Assembly: GCF_002165135.1 (NCBI RefSeq)
Contig: NZ_NFZQ01000010.1
Coordinates: 1 to 64,000 of the forward strand
Reading direction: 5' to 3'
From: Pseudomonas sp. SID14000
Lineage (GTDB): Bacteria > Pseudomonadota > Gammaproteobacteria > Pseudomonadales > Pseudomonadaceae
Length of the DNA stretch: 64,000 nt
Positions within the stretch are counted from its first letter, which is position 1; every line of letters starts with the position of its first letter. The position numbers were made by a program, and so were the translations under genes. The notes under the pieces were generated by a model, which was given only the letters and a program-made list of their open reading frames with translations, had not been told where the DNA came from and did not search any database. This document shows positions 63,530 to 64,000 of this stretch, in pieces.

Positions 63530-64000
63530 ATGTCCCTGGGATTCGACTACCTCAATGCCTTGCTCGAGGACGACCGTGAAAAGGGCATCTACCGCTGCAA
63601 GCGCGAGATGTTCACCGACCCACGCCTGTTCGACCTGGAGATGAAACACATCTTCGAGGGCAACTGGATCTACCTGGCCCACGAAAGCCAGATTCCCGAG
63701 AAAAACGACTTCCTCACCCTGACCATGGGGCGCCAGCCGATCTTCATCGCGCGCAACAAGGACGGTGAGCTCAATGCCTTCCTCAACGCCTGCAGCCACC
63801 GCGGCGCCATGCTTTGCCGGCACAAGCGCGGCAACCGTTCCAGCTACACCTGCCCGTTCCACGGCTGGACCTTCAACAACAGCGGCAAGCTGCTGAAGGT
63901 CAAAGACCCAAGCAACGCCGGCTACCCCGACAGCTTCAACTGCGACGGCTCTCACGACCTGACCAAGGTGGCACGCTTCGAGTCGTACCGTGGCTTCCTG
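63530..64000 (+). CDS. benA: Benzoate 1,2-dioxygenase large subunit (3' end outside window)
   Basis: The first 157 residues of the ring-hydroxylating dioxygenase alpha subunit are present and the frame is open at the window edge. The Rieske iron-sulfur site is C88-x-H90-x17-C108-x2-H111 in [10 protein letters not shown] and [10 protein letters not shown]. The N-terminus [19 protein letters not shown] matches BenA. The enzyme, with BenB and BenC, turns benzoate into a cis-diol, the first step to catechol. The preceding Rhs gene, BenR sites and CA motif form its regulatory region. Confidence 0.93.
   Translation, partial: MSLGFDYLNALLEDDREKGIYRCKREMFTDPRLFDLEMKHIFEGNWIYLAHESQIPEKNDFLTLTMGRQPIFIARNKDGELNAFLNACSHRGAMLCRHKRGNRSSYTCPFHGWTFNNSGKLLKVKDPSNAGYPDSFNCDGSHDLTKVARFESYRGFL

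Overview
The window looks like a chromosomal segment from a Pseudomonas putida-group bacterium. The evidence is the GC-rich codon use, many P. putida-type REP palindromes between genes, a lexA2-imuA-imuB-dnaE2 cassette, a benR-benA locus, and a gene order that I recall as matching the KT2440 region from about PP_3116 to PP_3161. That match is from memory and was not computed. No tRNA, rRNA, CRISPR array, insertion sequence or prophage was seen.

Layout. Positions 1-2700 are a decayed strip: the 3' part of an Rhs gene fused to the tail of an IclR regulator, an MdcR-like LysR remnant with several deletions, a HAD phosphatase that looks intact, and the first third of another LysR gene. Positions 2700-6850 hold small accessory genes (DUF2790 protein, secreted alpha/beta hydrolase, LysR/LysE pair, YfcF-type glutathione transferase). 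Positions 7000-12750 are the LexA2-controlled mutasome operon, with a LexA2-type operator touching the start codon. Positions 12900-18400 hold an aldo/keto reductase, a LysR regulator, a two-subunit 3-oxoacid CoA-transferase, an AtoE-type short-chain fatty acid transporter and an XRE/cupin regulator.

Positions 18600-40800 are a large exopolysaccharide locus, probably the P. putida 'Pea' system. A forward block carries export functions: a 58-residue protein with a sorting-signal-like tail, a Wza-type exporter, an outer-membrane barrel, a Wzz/GumC-type chain-length protein and a CpsD-type ATPase. A reverse block carries a Wzy-like polymerase, a GH5-like glycosidase and GalE. A second forward block carries a Wzx-like flippase, a Tat-signal microprotein with a GMC oxidoreductase, two acyltransferases, five glycosyltransferases, a DUF535 protein and the initiating sugar-phosphate transferase. 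Together these cover initiation, assembly, flipping, polymerisation, modification, length control, export and trimming of one polymer.

From 41100 to 53100 the theme is amino acid and polyamine use: LysR/serine dehydratase, then gamma-glutamylputrescine synthetase, a polyamine-binding protein, a gamma-glutamylputrescine oxidase-like enzyme, an AraC regulator and a semialdehyde dehydrogenase, with a superfamily-1 helicase between them. Positions 53100-61430 mix envelope and housekeeping genes: LysR, exported protein, phytanoyl-CoA dioxygenase-like protein, PagL, TonB receptor with a Fur-like box, tandem universal stress protein, HisN-type phosphatase and a lipoprotein. The window ends in the benzoate locus: benR, an orphan Rhs core gene, then benA cut by the window edge. 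Crc/Hfq-type CA motifs sit just upstream of several catabolic start codons, and a PcaR-like box lies upstream of benR.
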